Position numbers and translations under genes: made by a program. Shown here in pieces: positions 12,425 through 23,537 of a stretch of 64,000 bases of DNA. The DNA is taken from contig BCJC01000007.1 in NCBI GenBank assembly GCA_001600175.1, positions 954,115 to 1,018,114 on the forward strand. The letters are read 5' to 3'. The stretch comes from Erythrobasidium yunnanense (Eukaryota; Basidiomycota; Cystobasidiomycetes; Erythrobasidiales; Erythrobasidiaceae). The stretch's first letter is position 1. Every line of letters begins with the position of its first letter. The notes beneath the pieces are model-generated. The model was given only the letters and a program-made list of their open reading frames with translations, searched no databases and was not told the origin of the DNA.

Positions 12425-14285
12425 ATGTTCGCAAAGGGCAAGAACGTGAGTATACGATATCAGGTTGACACCGCCAGCGCGTAGACCGCACGGTCTGGCT
12501 CATAGGGCCAAATCGATAGCCGAATCGACGCAGTCTGCAACAGATGGAAAGTTTCATGGCTAATACCGTATTGCTGTGTGGTATAGCGCAATATCCGAGG
12601 CCTTACCATCAGCCAGGACGCGAAGAAGCCTGGGACAACGATTCCAGACGACGGAGGAGCGACCATCAAGCGAGGAACACACAGACCCAACATTTCAGGA
12701 TCAACAACATCATCCAATTCATCCCTATCCTTGCCTACAGATGCATCAGGCAGTTCAAGCGGCTCGTCGCCATCATTACCCAGCTCGGCGTTTTCTAGTT
12801 CAGCTGGGTCAATGAAGGGCAAAGGAACAGCTTCATCACAGAACTATCACAGCAAGATTAGCGAACAGCTCGCGAACCTCGAAATCGGTGTCGAATTCAA
12901 GCTTGATCTGCGCGCAGAGGACCTCGAGGGCGTCAATGAGCTAGGGCATGGCAATGGAGGAACTGTATCCAAAGTCAAGCATGTCCCTACAGGCGCAATC
13001 ATGGCAAGAAAGGTGCGGGCAGTCAGGCAATCTAGACTAGCGACCGGCCCAAACAAGGTGTTCGCAGATGTCAAGGAGTATGCTGACATGTGCTTTATGA
13101 TGAACTAGGTCGTGCACATCGACGCGAAACCATCTGTCCGCAAACAAATCCTGCGCGAACTTCAAATCATGCACGACTGCGTTCGCCAAGCTTGTCCAAT
13201 CTCAAGCATGAAACAAGCTGATATCCTTCTCAGAACTCACCCTACATCATCTCTTTCTATGGCGCGTATCTTCAAGATCCTCACATCTGTATTTGCATGG
13301 AGCATATGGATAAAGGGTTAGTCTGGTCTGAAAGCCGACGCGGAGCAAGCTCATAAACTGAATGCTCTTCATCGACAGATCACTCGACAACGTGTATAAG
13401 GCGATAGGTCCCATCAAGGAAGACGTGCTGGGCAAGATCGCATTTGCAGTCATTTCCGGTCTGACCTATCTATACGATGCGCATCGTATTATCCATCGAG
13501 GTTGGCTGCTTTCACTACAAAAGTTTACCCTATGCTTATACGCTGTTATTTGACAGACGTCAAGCCGTCGAATATCCTTGTAAACTCGCTTGGCCAAATC
13601 AAGCTTTGCGATTTTGGAGTGTCGGGAGAGCTTGTTAACTCGGTCGCCGATACGTTCGTAGGAACGAGTACGTACATGAGTGTAAGCTTCTTCAATGCAA
13701 TATTTGTGAGTATCGCTGAAGTTACCTTTGGCAGCCGGAACGGATCCAAGGTGCTCAGTATACCGTCAAATCGGACGTGTGGTCGTTCGGCATCACTCTA
13801 ATCGAGCTCGCAATGGGTCGTTTCCCCTTCTCTTCCGAAGACAGCGACGACGAGTATGATTCCGAAGACGAGCACACGCTATCGCCCGTACGCCCAGGTG
13901 GCAAAGACCAATTGCTAGCAGATGCAGATGCACGTAAAGCCTCTCGAAAAGCGAATAAGAAAGATAAGAATGGTGTATCGTTGGGAGGATCGGGAAGCCA
14001 GATGAGCATATTGGAATTATTGCAGCATGTGGTAAATGAGCCGGCGCCAAGACTCAAGCCGGAAGGGAAATATAAGAAAGAAGCGGAGATCTTCGTGGAT
14101 TCTTGCTTGATGAAGGATGTCGATCGAAGACCGACTCCCAAGGAACTTCTGGTAAATCTTATCCTATGCGGCTAGAAGCTGCCCTGCTGACATTGCTTTG
14201 ATTGGTGTGCTAGCGCTACAAGTGGCTTGTCGACTCTGCGGAAACTACAGTCGATCTCGAAGCTTGGGCAAACACTATACCATGA
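12425..14285 (+). CDS. STE7: MAP kinase kinase of the STE7/Fuz7/MEK type
   Basis: Eight exons: 12425-12445, 12587-13012, 13109-13180, 13234-13316, 13379-13500, 13557-13681, 13735-14151 and 14214-14285, giving 445 residues. A Ser-rich N-terminus precedes the kinase domain. The glycine loop is [15 protein letters not shown], the catalytic loop [10 protein letters not shown], then DFGVSGELV. The activation loop [20 protein letters not shown] matches STE7-type MAPKKs of the pheromone/filamentation pathway, with S and T as MAPKKK targets. An acidic insert ([12 protein letters not shown]) interrupts the C-lobe. The end [10 protein letters not shown] is typical of the family. The 21-base first exon is inferred from splice signals. 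Introns 3 and 5 have unusual donors (GTTCGC, GTTGGC). Confidence 0.9.
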
Positions 14286-14531
14286 TCGAATGGTTTTTTC
14301 TGCAGGCAGCATCGCCGACCGCAAAGGTGCTGAACGCACATCCCTTCGTTGCTTCAAGACATGCACAACATATATTCATTCGACTACCCAGGAATACGTC
14401 AAGACAAAGAAGCTATCGTTAGGCTAGAAGAAGGCTGTCCATGTAACACTACAGTAATCATACGGAACGTTGTTATAACATGCCATGCAAAGTATGCTGA
14501 GTCAAGAAAATGCTATTCTAGAGCATCTTGT

Positions 14532-16224
14532 CTAAATCCACTGACGGTACCACGCTGGATCACCTCTGTACCATGCAACTACCGAAATCGGAGCGGGATG
14601 ACGCTCCCACCACTCTAATTCTCTGCCTACTATCCTTCCTGTATACCATGCTGTCACTGCCAAGAAGATACTCGTCCAGCCAAAGATGAGCAGCTTCACC
14701 CATAGACTCGTTTGCTGACCGGGAGCGCTCTTTGGTATGCCATTCGCTTGCTGCTTAGCTTCTGCTGTCCCATTTGTTGGTGATTTTGGCTTCCGGTGCC
14801 GAATGCTATCTATCCAGACTTCTATCGCTATTGCTATCGGCTGGAGCCAGAAGAAGCTTCCTATACGCAGTCTGAGCTGCCAGGATGTATATGATGTACC
14901 CAGGGGCTCCTGAGGCACCATGCCAGCATGTATGAGTCCGCTGAAGAAGAAGGCCGAAGTTGTGACGAGAATGTACCTCCCCACACTCTTCTTGGGCAAG
15001 CCTAATCCATTCGATATAGCTATGCCTGGTGCAGAGGTGATGTAGCGCATGTTCTGATGCCAGAACGTGCCCCAGAAAGCTCTGATGCCCCAGCTTGAGA
15101 ACTCGTTGCTGGGAGTCCAAATTGCTGAAGGGGAGCCGTACGGTTCAGGCAGGGCCAGCGGCGACATGAGTAGGTTGTATCGCTGGCTGGGCAGACATAC
15201 GAGAGGAATGAGAAGAAGAAGACACGGAAGATAGTATGTGTAGAGAGCTAGCGATGTCCAGAGTTTGGCCATGAGGAAGGCGGAGCCTAGAAACTTGTTG
15301 ACCGGACCTTGGAGGAGAGCGTTCGAGTGCTTGATGAATGACGAATTATGCGAGTAGTCGTCCCACAGTGCTAGACCGTCTAGATATGCATAAGCCAATA
15401 CGGCCATAACAGCTATATGAGCGACGAATTGAGAGAACGGCTTCTTCTGCCGCACCCTCTTTACTTGCTTCGCATCGTGAGACGCGTCGCCAATGAGGAA
15501 GTTGCTCAGCTGGAGAGCAAAGGTAAGATTGGTGACCCAGCCCAGGCGATCTGCGAGCTTGGAAGGATATGGTTCGAGCTCGAGCTGGATAGTCTCGTTC
15601 GCAGGCGTGCTCTTGATCCGCTTGAAGTCTGTCCGCACATCGTAGAAGCCAAGCGTGAGGAAAGCCATCAACATGTGGTCCATGCTGATCACGTCGAAAC
15701 AGCTATGCTTCTGCCAAACATGGACTTGAAAGGCGAATATACAGGGAAGGACGCCCCATCGAATGAGCTTGTGTGGAAGTATTCGACTAGGAATGAGGAG
15801 AACGGTAGGAAGTGCGAGGAAAGGGACGAAGTAGGACAGGGAGCGTGGGCCGGGCGTGATATGCAAAGTGAGGTGGTCATAAGAGGCCCGTAAAGCAGGC
15901 AAGCTCCAGTCATCGAAGCTGTAGATACTGAATGTGAGTGGACAGCTAGCCTGGTGTTCTCGAGCAGCCTCACAGCATCTCGACAATTTGCTGGCGCTTC
16001 GGTCCTGCCAAATGACGCGGTCTCGTAGATAGTCTTCTGTGAATGCAGTCTTTGCAACGTCTATAGCCGGTGTGTTCGCTAGTTGTTACGAAGGAAAGCA
16101 AGACATCTGGCTTTCAAGCACTAGCCCACACAAATCGGATATCCGTGGTGACCCAATAATGCTTTTTTCCCGACACAAATAACAACAACAGGAATTTCCA
16201 AAGGATAGAATGCGCGAGACGCAT
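14532..16224 (-). CDS. Membrane-bound O-acyltransferase, wax-synthase-like
   Basis: The main exon runs 16078-14532. An upstream exon 16224-16122, joined through a 43-base intron, would supply the ATG and total 549 residues. Without it there is no in-frame ATG for the first hundred residues of the main exon. The protein has about eight hydrophobic helices. The family signature is present as FWGTFWHQNMR, with the likely active-site histidine later in FFFSGLIHAGM. Wax-synthase-like enzymes of fungi move acyl groups from acyl-CoA to alcohols or to secondary-metabolite hydroxyls in the ER membrane. The acceptor here is unknown. The domain call is firm; the first exon is a proposal. Confidence 0.75.
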
Positions 16225-16440
16225 GGCACGGCGTAATGAGTTCGTCGTCGTGCGCGAAGGCTGTCCTTCGGAGCTAGATCTTACCCACGTCTTTTGCCAA
16301 TGCTAGCTCTCCTGACTTCTCAGCTGAACCTACCGGCCTAGTCGTATTGTGTAGGAGTACATGCTGCGCCAGATGTTACCCTCGTCATGGCTTGTAGCGC
16401 CCGAAGGTGATGAATGAAACAGCCAGTTTGCTGCATCGAC

Positions 16441-17450
16441 CTAGCCAATGTCCATCTCCTCCTCGTCTGCATCTCTGTCCATATTATGTTTTGCGACAGG
16501 CGCTCCGCCAGACTTCAGCTTCTCCGACATATCCTGCGTCCAGGCTCGGATGACCTCGTTCATTTCTTGACTGAGTATCTTGCAGGCCTTGACAGCCAGC
16601 TTGAGCATCCCTTCAAAGCGATCTATGCTGAGTCGGGTTTCCATATTGACGAGTGTCACCCTGCTCTCTTCCAGATCGCGGTCGCCTGAGGTCGATGATG
16701 AGCTGTTCGATGGCGCCAGGCAGGCTATCGTCACTGTCGGGAGATCCGTCTCTTCTGTCGCTGAAGGGTCTAGCAGAGGCACATCGTGCATTGCTGAAAC
16801 TGCCAGAGATGCGACAGGCCGTGTAATCGAGATTCCTGCATGTACGAGTGCCAAGCTTGTTGCGTTGATGGCAGCAGATAGCATCCCTGTAGATATGATT
16901 ACATCAGTGCCTGTACGGGAATCTGCAAACAGGGAGATAATCACCTCCATCCTGTGACAGAACTTGAACGTAGATATCGATTTGCGAGCGCGGGTATAGA
17001 GCTGTCATGACGACAGGTTCGAAAGTGTTCTTGATAGCTGCTGCCAACTCTACAGTACGCCTGAAGCCCAACAAAGTCAGCTTCTGCGACAGATTTTGGA
17101 AGTCAAAAAGCATCTCACCTATCGCCCTTCGAGCGCTTCTTCCTCTCTCCTGCAACGAACCCTGCTACACTGACGTCCACTTGCACCGTAGCATCATCGC
17201 CTATGCGCCCAGCTCCTCCTCCGCCAGATGCGCCAGCGCTACTTGCACCAGCTTGGTTGTTTCTTCTCGGTTCTCGCGGACCATAGACAGCGACTTGAAC
17301 GACAGTGAGACCCATTTCGCATGTTGCAGAGCCATCAGCAGCGGGAGTGGTATCGAGCATAAACTGGACAGGGCGTATTTCGCGGCCCAGACGATTGTCT
17401 GGACGGAAGATGGTCTGTTTCGCGCATAGGTCAGCATCGTTGTCTTGCAT
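16441..17450 (-). CDS. SKI6: Exosome core subunit RRP41/SKI6 (RNase PH fold)
   Basis: Exons 17450-17119, 17060-16945 and 16886-16441 give 297 residues. The protein shows the RRP41 arrangement: IFRPDNRLGREIRPVQF, ADGSATCEMGLTVVQVAVYGPRE, then VQVLSQDGGMLSAAINATSL and a C-terminal helix. RRP41 is one of the six RNase PH-like ring subunits of the eukaryotic RNA exosome, acting in 3'-to-5' RNA processing and decay in nucleus and cytoplasm. It is catalytically inactive in most eukaryotes. A Ser/Ala/Gly-rich insert (ASSAGASGGGGAG) is unusual. The gene is divergent from NIF3, with only 119 bases between the two starts. Confidence 0.88.
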
Positions 17451-17569
17451 GTATCATTGAGGTATCAGTATGCTTGCATTGGGCATTCTTGCCCGAAATT
17501 CAAAACTTTCTGGCAGAAAAGCAAGAAGTACTTTCTCAGATCTGCTCTCATCCGACTTCATCGCTAACA

Positions 17570-18616
17570 ATGTCGCTAACAAAAGCTGTACAGCTTGCAT
17601 TCAAGCGTTTAGCGCCCATAGAGCTGGCTGAGAATTGGGACAATGGTCCGCTAAAATCTCCCTATGCACCTCCCATGACGCGCCTCTGAATATGTCGAAA
17701 ACCCTAACAATGCAGTCGGACTTCTTCTGGAACCTTATATCATGCCGTTCGCATCAAGAAAACCGCAAAGAAAGGTCCTGCTCGCTACCGATTTGACTCG
17801 CCAAATTGTCGATTCTATGCCCGAGGATGTAGGAAGCATCGTCGTATACCATCCTGCTATATTCCGTGGTCTCAAGAAAATGACACAGAATGATGCTTTG
17901 CAAGCGTGTCTACTTCAGTATGTCATGTCCGATTTGACCTTCCAGCACAGTCTGACTATCTGCTTCATAGGTGCGCAGCTAGAGGCATCTCTGTATACAG
18001 CCCTCACACTTCACTAGACGCGGCAGAGAATGGGATACAAGATTGGCTGAGTCAAGGTTTGGGCGAAGGGAAATGGCAACAACATTCTGGCAGACCTAGA
18101 GTGTGGGAGCTGCACGATGGCATAGATCTTGACGAAGCCGTCAAGCGCATAAAGAAGCGCCTTGGGATGAGCACAGATAGGTTCCTTCTCTTTAGATCCT
18201 TGAGTTATCGCTGACAAAATCCCGTCAATACTGATGCTGGCCAAGTCGAAGTTCGGCAACGACAGCATCAAGTCGATAGGTCTCTGTCCAGGATCAGGTG
18301 GCTCATTCTTGTCTGGGGAAGAAGCGGATCTCTGGTGGACAGGCGAGCTGAGCCATCACGAAATCCTGGCTACCGTTGCTAGCGGGACGCACGTTGTGCT
18401 ATGTGAGCATACTTCATTGGAGAGTGCGAAAACATGCTAACTGTGCTTCTTCTAGGCACGCATACTGGCACCGAGAGGCCTTACTTGAAGTCTTACTTTC
18501 GAGCAAAGCTGGAAGAAACGCTTAACGAGGTTAGGCAGGAAGAGCAGCTGGACGATGAGCCTTATACGGTAATCATGAGTGAAGAGCATGAGGTGGAGGT
18601 GTTGCAGTTTGTGTAG
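17570..18616 (+). CDS. NIF3: NIF3-like metal-binding protein
   Basis: Five exons: 17570-17645, 17716-17917, 17971-18180, 18266-18402 and 18456-18616, giving 261 residues. NIF3 family hallmarks are present: ELAENWDNVGLLLE, the histidine in VVYHPAIFRG, the SPHTSLDA block, CPGSGGSFL, WWTGELSHHE and the late HTGTERPYL. These histidines and acids bind a dinuclear metal site in solved family members, although the biochemical role is still unclear. Yeast Nif3 is reported in mitochondria. Intron 1 (GTCCGC) and intron 3 (GTTCCT) have weak donors. For intron 3 I chose the site pair that keeps the phase; nearby residues are therefore less certain. Confidence 0.88.
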
Positions 18617-19088
18617 GGAGTGTTCCGAGTACTGGGTTCACTGCTTCTGTTTTCTCAGACTTGCGTAAGGAAACATGGAGACCGCTACATCCAGCTGGTT
18701 TCCGAGGCTTGACTACCTTATCGTCGATGTCACACGCGACTGCGGCTGCTAGCGATTGGGCCCGTAGCGTGTCATGCACCTCTTGAAGCAAGGCTCACTG
18801 AAGAGCTTCGATTGCATCTTGCGCGTGAAGTGGAAATGCAACAGACACAAGGCAAGAGCTTAGACTCAATCTGGAGCATGATAGTTCTATCTTGTAGCAA
18901 TAATTCGAATGTAAAGATACAGACAGCAGATTTACCGCATAGCTCGGCCCGCGAGAACTAAGACGACAACTGAAATGAACGTCAGAAGGTGGACAGTGTT
19001 TTCGCGCGGAAATTTCGTTCTAGAGGAGCATCAGAAAGTGCAGTGTATCGCTGTAAGTTCCGGTTGCTTGAGCCTCCTGTTTGAGAGA
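18617..19088. other. Intergenic, no gene seen
   Basis: About 470 bases between the convergent ends of NIF3 and MYND copy A. I see no further coding signal. Confidence 0.5.
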
Positions 19089-20788
19089 TCACCTTTTGTG
19101 GTTGAGCTCTCGGGCAGTAGCTTCTTGCTCAGCGTTATTGATGACATTCCTGCCGCCAGCGTTCCATGTGAGAATGCGTATCCACTCCGGTTCCTTGGCA
19201 TCAAAAGCCAGACGATGATAGATTGGAGCCATACTCTTCGGAGGAATGACGGGCGCCGGTATGACGAGAGAGTGTGTGCCAACCAAGTGAAGTATCACCA
19301 GCGGCTTGGTGGGGAAACGCTCTCGAGTTACAGAAGCAGCGAATTTCTCCATCTCTCTGAAAGCGGCCTCAGACTCTGCATCGCCTTCTGCATACTGAAT
19401 ATAACAACAGATCAGCCACGCCTACATGCAGACGCAATGAGAGCGTACTATCCTCCAAATGTCTTCCATCGAGTAGTGTGCAGCCGAAACCGCTTCGAAC
19501 GCACTCTCCGGGGAGGTAGAGTTGGTTTGAGATAGATAGACGATAAGGGCATGATCTCGAATCTGTCTGCCTGATTGTAAGAGCGTCGTGATGAAGGCCG
19601 TCTGTAACGCGAGGTGTCGAATAGCGCCGAACAACAGCATCTCTGTTCTGACTGCCTTGCCTGCCTCCGAAGCGGGATCCGTAGGAATAGGAGGTGATTC
19701 TGGAATTCTCTCCTCTGGCCTTAGCTCCGCTTACAGTGGCCATGAACCTTTCCTTGTAATTGAGCACTGGGACTCGAGCGCGTTCAATATGAAGATCGGA
19801 CGGTAAAAGCGGAATGGTGATCGGGTTTGGTGCTGCAGAAACATGAGAGGCATGAGGAATCGCTCAGCTCCAAAGCACGACTGGCTGATCGTTCACATAC
19901 CGACTCCTTTGTCAGCGTCATAGACATTAGGCTCGACCTCTATCATTGGTTGTACATAGATAGTGATCACGATCGCAGAAGGCACTTCGCATCTGTGCAG
20001 CGCCTTGTTAAGATGTATCCGGCTGATTGTGATAAAAAAGAGACATACTTGATTCGCTTTTCGTCCGCTGCTCTCATTTCTCGAACATCTTTGGGCAGAA
20101 GGACACACTGGAGATCGTGAATCTCGATAGAGACGATGGTGACTTTCTTTTCACTGCAAGAGATACAGAGTCGAAGGTAAAGCTTTTGGGCATTCTGTGG
20201 GAAGCTGAGAAGGTCCAGAGCCGTTATGGCAAGCGCTCTGAAGGAAGTCAGGAGCGTGCTTGTGTTTCCATCGTAGCTGAGGTCTATGACTCAGCAGACG
20301 GCAGAAAAATGTCATAGGGTTGACCTTGCTTCAACATACAAAGTTTTTCTGGCGAAGCTGGTCTTCCGTAGAGAGGCGATCGACGTGAGCCTTGATCGCA
20401 TCACAGCGCGGCTTGTGTTCTCCGCGCTACTTCTTCTGCTCAGCCCTTCCTGTACAATTCTAGGCTATTTCTGTTCCCCTACGTGAACTCGCTGACTGTC
20501 ATCTCGCAATTTTCAACGGAGGAAGACGCATAGGTCTGTATGTAAATAATTGACAAACTTACCAGGTGGGGCTGCAATACTTTGCCTGGTTGCATCCGCT
20601 GCAGAGCTGGAGTCGCTTCGTTTGCCCGTAGGGCGGCCCGTAACACTTGTATTCTTCCAGATACGCTCTATTGCACTGTGCATGACGTAAACCAGTAACA
20701 CATGTGAGCCAAACGAGGGCGGGAGGTTCTTTGACGTCCTTACCGATGGGTTATCGCAGTGCGAGGTGAAGACGTGTTTGATTGGCAT
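19089..20788 (-). pseudogene. MYND-finger family copy A, probably degenerate
   Basis: Eight segments match the family layout: 20788-20744, 20645-20563, 20495-20483, 20426-20340, about 20276-20049, 19992-19901, 19832-19449 and 19394-19089. The finger reads C-DNPS-C, CSGC, KYCSPTC-QRVH and GEHKPRC; the tryptophan present in other copies is Arg. The 13-base microexon and all intron phases are kept. The reading frame is broken once in segment 5, between LRWKHKH and ALAITALDLL, and once in segment 7, between MATVSGAKARG and ESPPIPTDPA. Beyond the breaks the family sequence continues well, up to VILHLVGTHSLVIPAP. Two breaks plus the lost Trp suggest decay. The alternative is unusual splicing at those points. 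Confidence 0.72.
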
Positions 20789-21261
20789 TCTGGCCACGAA
20801 AACAGATGCGTAGGAGTGCTTGAATGTCTGTGAAAGGATGAACAGGGCAGTATTAAGAAGTAGCAGAGGTTGCAAGGTATGCAAAAGGGATGCGCTGAGG
20901 TCCGCTTTACGAGGTGCTCAGCTGAGGGTATCGTAGCTGGTCATCAACGAGCCTTCCAGCAAGCCCAACTGAGGGAGTAGTTGGTGTGAAGTCAAGCTTC
21001 AAAAGCACGCAAGCTTCGCGACTCCCCGAAATGCTGCAGATCGTTGAACGCTAGTCGACTCCTGAAGAGATCCGTGCGTGGACTGAGACATTTGGATAGC
21101 AGTCGCGTGAGGACTTGAGACTACGAGAAACGTTCGTTGCACTTGTTTTAGACACGGATCTTCGCATCTCGAGCAAGCGAGGTCGATAGGCGAAAGAAAG
21201 ACCTTCAACGAGAAGGCGCAAACGAGATCTATAAGTCGGAACAAGGGCGTACCGTAGCTCA
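20789..21261. other. Intergenic, no gene seen
   Basis: About 470 bases between MYND copies A and B, both on the minus strand. It should hold the promoter of copy A. No other signal is recognised. Confidence 0.5.
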
Positions 21262-23046
21262 CTACGCTACATCGTGAAGACTGATAGCTTCTCTCAACTT
21301 CTTGTAACTCTTCTCCTCCTTCTCCCGGAACTTCTTAGGGCCACGCCAGACATGCCCAGCTTCTACGTAAGCTTCGTTGATAAAGTGCTGATCTGGCTTG
21401 CCGAGTCTAGTCAGCAGGACCTCCTTCCATGCTAATACTGGAAACCCTTCGTTCGCTGTAGGATTGTGGTAGTGACGGCACAACTCGGGATCTCGCGGAG
21501 GTATAACGACATGAAAACCTGTCCCAATCAGGTGAGCAACTACCAGGGGGAGCTTGCTGGCTGTTTGTCCATAGAAGTTCTCCATCATTCGCTTGACTTG
21601 GTCAACTTCCTTCCTGTCGTTGTAGAAGTACTGTAGAATAGCATAGCAAGTGTAAGCCGAAGACTGTTGCGCAGCCTGCTTGGCCAGTATACGTTGTGCT
21701 TACAATAGGTAGAATTTCTTCCACTGAGCAGCTTCTGGCAGACACGCCGAGAAAGAGGTCCGACATACTTTTTGTGTGGACATTCCTACAGATGTAGATG
21801 ACGATGACGTTCTCTGCAATAGTTCTGCCTTCAATATATGCAGCCAAAAGGGCAGCTGAAGCTATGTGTTCAATATTAAGCTCCATCCAGCGAGTGATAG
21901 CCTTTCTCATTTGTGGCTGGCCGACAGCCTCCAGACAAGCCATCGGAAGTATCCTTGCGAAGATGTCCGGACCATCGCTTGTCTCTCTGCTCAGGGAGGA
22001 AGCGAAGCACTGTCTCCAATTTCGAATGGGCATGCCTCGTCCATGCTGAATGTGCTGCTGAATGTTATTGAGCGTGTAAGACATTATTTGAGGAGCTAGT
22101 CGATGAATCCAGAACAACTCACTCAATCTGCTCGACTTAGTGTAGACGTGCTTGGGCTGGCTTTCCTTACTTACATATAACAACGCCCGCCAGAGGACCT
22201 TCTTTCGGCGTGACTGGCTTGACCACACAGAAGAACCCGAGCGTACCAGGCCTACAGAGTCGAAAGAGACGATATTATCAACCCGTCTTTCCTGGCGTAG
22301 CTTGTAGGCTTACTTGAGCGACTTCTGAAGGATGCCATGTTCCTCTGCAAACTCGCCCAGATCGACTATCTTGAACTCGTCGACTTTGACGATTAGCGAT
22401 AGCTTTCCAGCAAGCTTGTGATAAGAGACATGTATGTCTAAGCGGAGGAGGTTGGCATTTTCAGGAAAATCGACGAGGTTAAGCGAGGAGATTCCCAGAT
22501 CGCAGATGGCGTAGTATGCCTGGTGACACCAGTTGCTCTACAGAAATAACCCAATTCAACTGTGCTCATTTCTGACAGCTGTGATGACGACGCACCAGGC
22601 TCTTGTATAAAGGGAGAGCATCGGCAGGCAGATCCTTGACACGTTCTTGCTCCTTCTTGCAAAGTTCTTTGTACGATGACCACTAAATACAAAGAATCAG
22701 TGTTTGTACAAGGTGGAACGAGAGGAAGTATAGTGCATGAGAGGTTTGGCTTTTCACGGGAGAATTCGATAGCATCAGAGATGGCTCGAGCAGTTAGTTA
22801 GCAAGCTTCCCAGCTAGCTGAGCAGTATACTGTGTTGTTGAACGTCGATTTGGAACATCCCCCGCAGCGAAGTAGAGGACGATTATTGGCAGTCTTTTTC
22901 TCGCCGCACTGCAGAGCAGAAGATGATGAGATGCGATCGACTACGGTGTATCAGTGTTGAAGGATGCGCAGTACTGTACTGCCATCGCTCTTGATGCCCT
23001 GACAGGTCAGCTGGATTATCGACAAGGCAGTGTAGTCTGTGATCAT
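21262..23046 (-). CDS. MYND-finger family copy B, possibly degenerate
   Basis: Eight exons fit the family: 23046-22975, 22908-22811, 22749-22737, 22682-22596, 22537-22314, 22251-22175, 22095-21704 and 21630-21262. All lengths agree with phase. The finger is CQG...STCGEKK, LLRCGGCSKS, VYCSASCQ and WSSYKELC. The histidine ligand found in the other copies (W-x-x-H-K) is Tyr here. The introns on both sides of the 13-base microexon lack a GT donor: they start GG (22810) and GC (22736). The rest is intact, with LGISSLNLVDFPENANLL, GRGMPIRNW, AENVIVIYIC and VVAHLIGTGF. If the microexon cannot be spliced, the message would stop early. It may be a young pseudogene or may use non-standard splicing. Confidence 0.68.
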
Positions 23047-23537
23047 CTCGAAGAGTGCGGGAGATATCGATATCTGAACAGCTGGTCTTCCGCCAAGATG
23101 CAGAGCGTATGATACTCTAGTCGGCAGAAAGCCAAAGTGTTATAGCGCGTCATGAGAGTCGACTCCTGAGGAGGGTCGTGCATTGTCGTCTCTGAGATAC
23201 AGGCTATCCTTCGTCCGACTGAGTGCGCAGCGAGTAGAGCGATGACTGATAAAGCAGCAATACTTCGAGCTTCAGACGCTGCCGGTATCGACGACGGCTA
23301 CATCCTTGCTGAAAGGTGCTCGCTGCTGAAGGATGAAAAGAAGATGGACCTTCCCAGACTTGCGGATAAGCGCAAACGTTACGCATCCCTCCTATAGACC
23401 ACGACAAACGACCGGCATCGTTGCTGCACAAAGGACTGCCTTTGACGTTTGTCCGGCGAGTTGGGCCATGAAAGGATGCAAGAAGCGTCAATTTACGTGA
23501 TGTCCTGGCCTCTGACTTCACGCTCTGTACGAACAGC
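23047..23537. other. Intergenic, no gene seen
   Basis: About 490 bases between the divergent starts of MYND copy B and the first GT8 gene. Presumably a shared promoter region. No coding sequence is recognised. Confidence 0.5.

Noticed and set aside
18975-19535. Long plus-strand frame overlapping MYND copy A
   Set aside because: It is the antisense shadow of the family's C-terminal coding segment, which aligns with five other copies.
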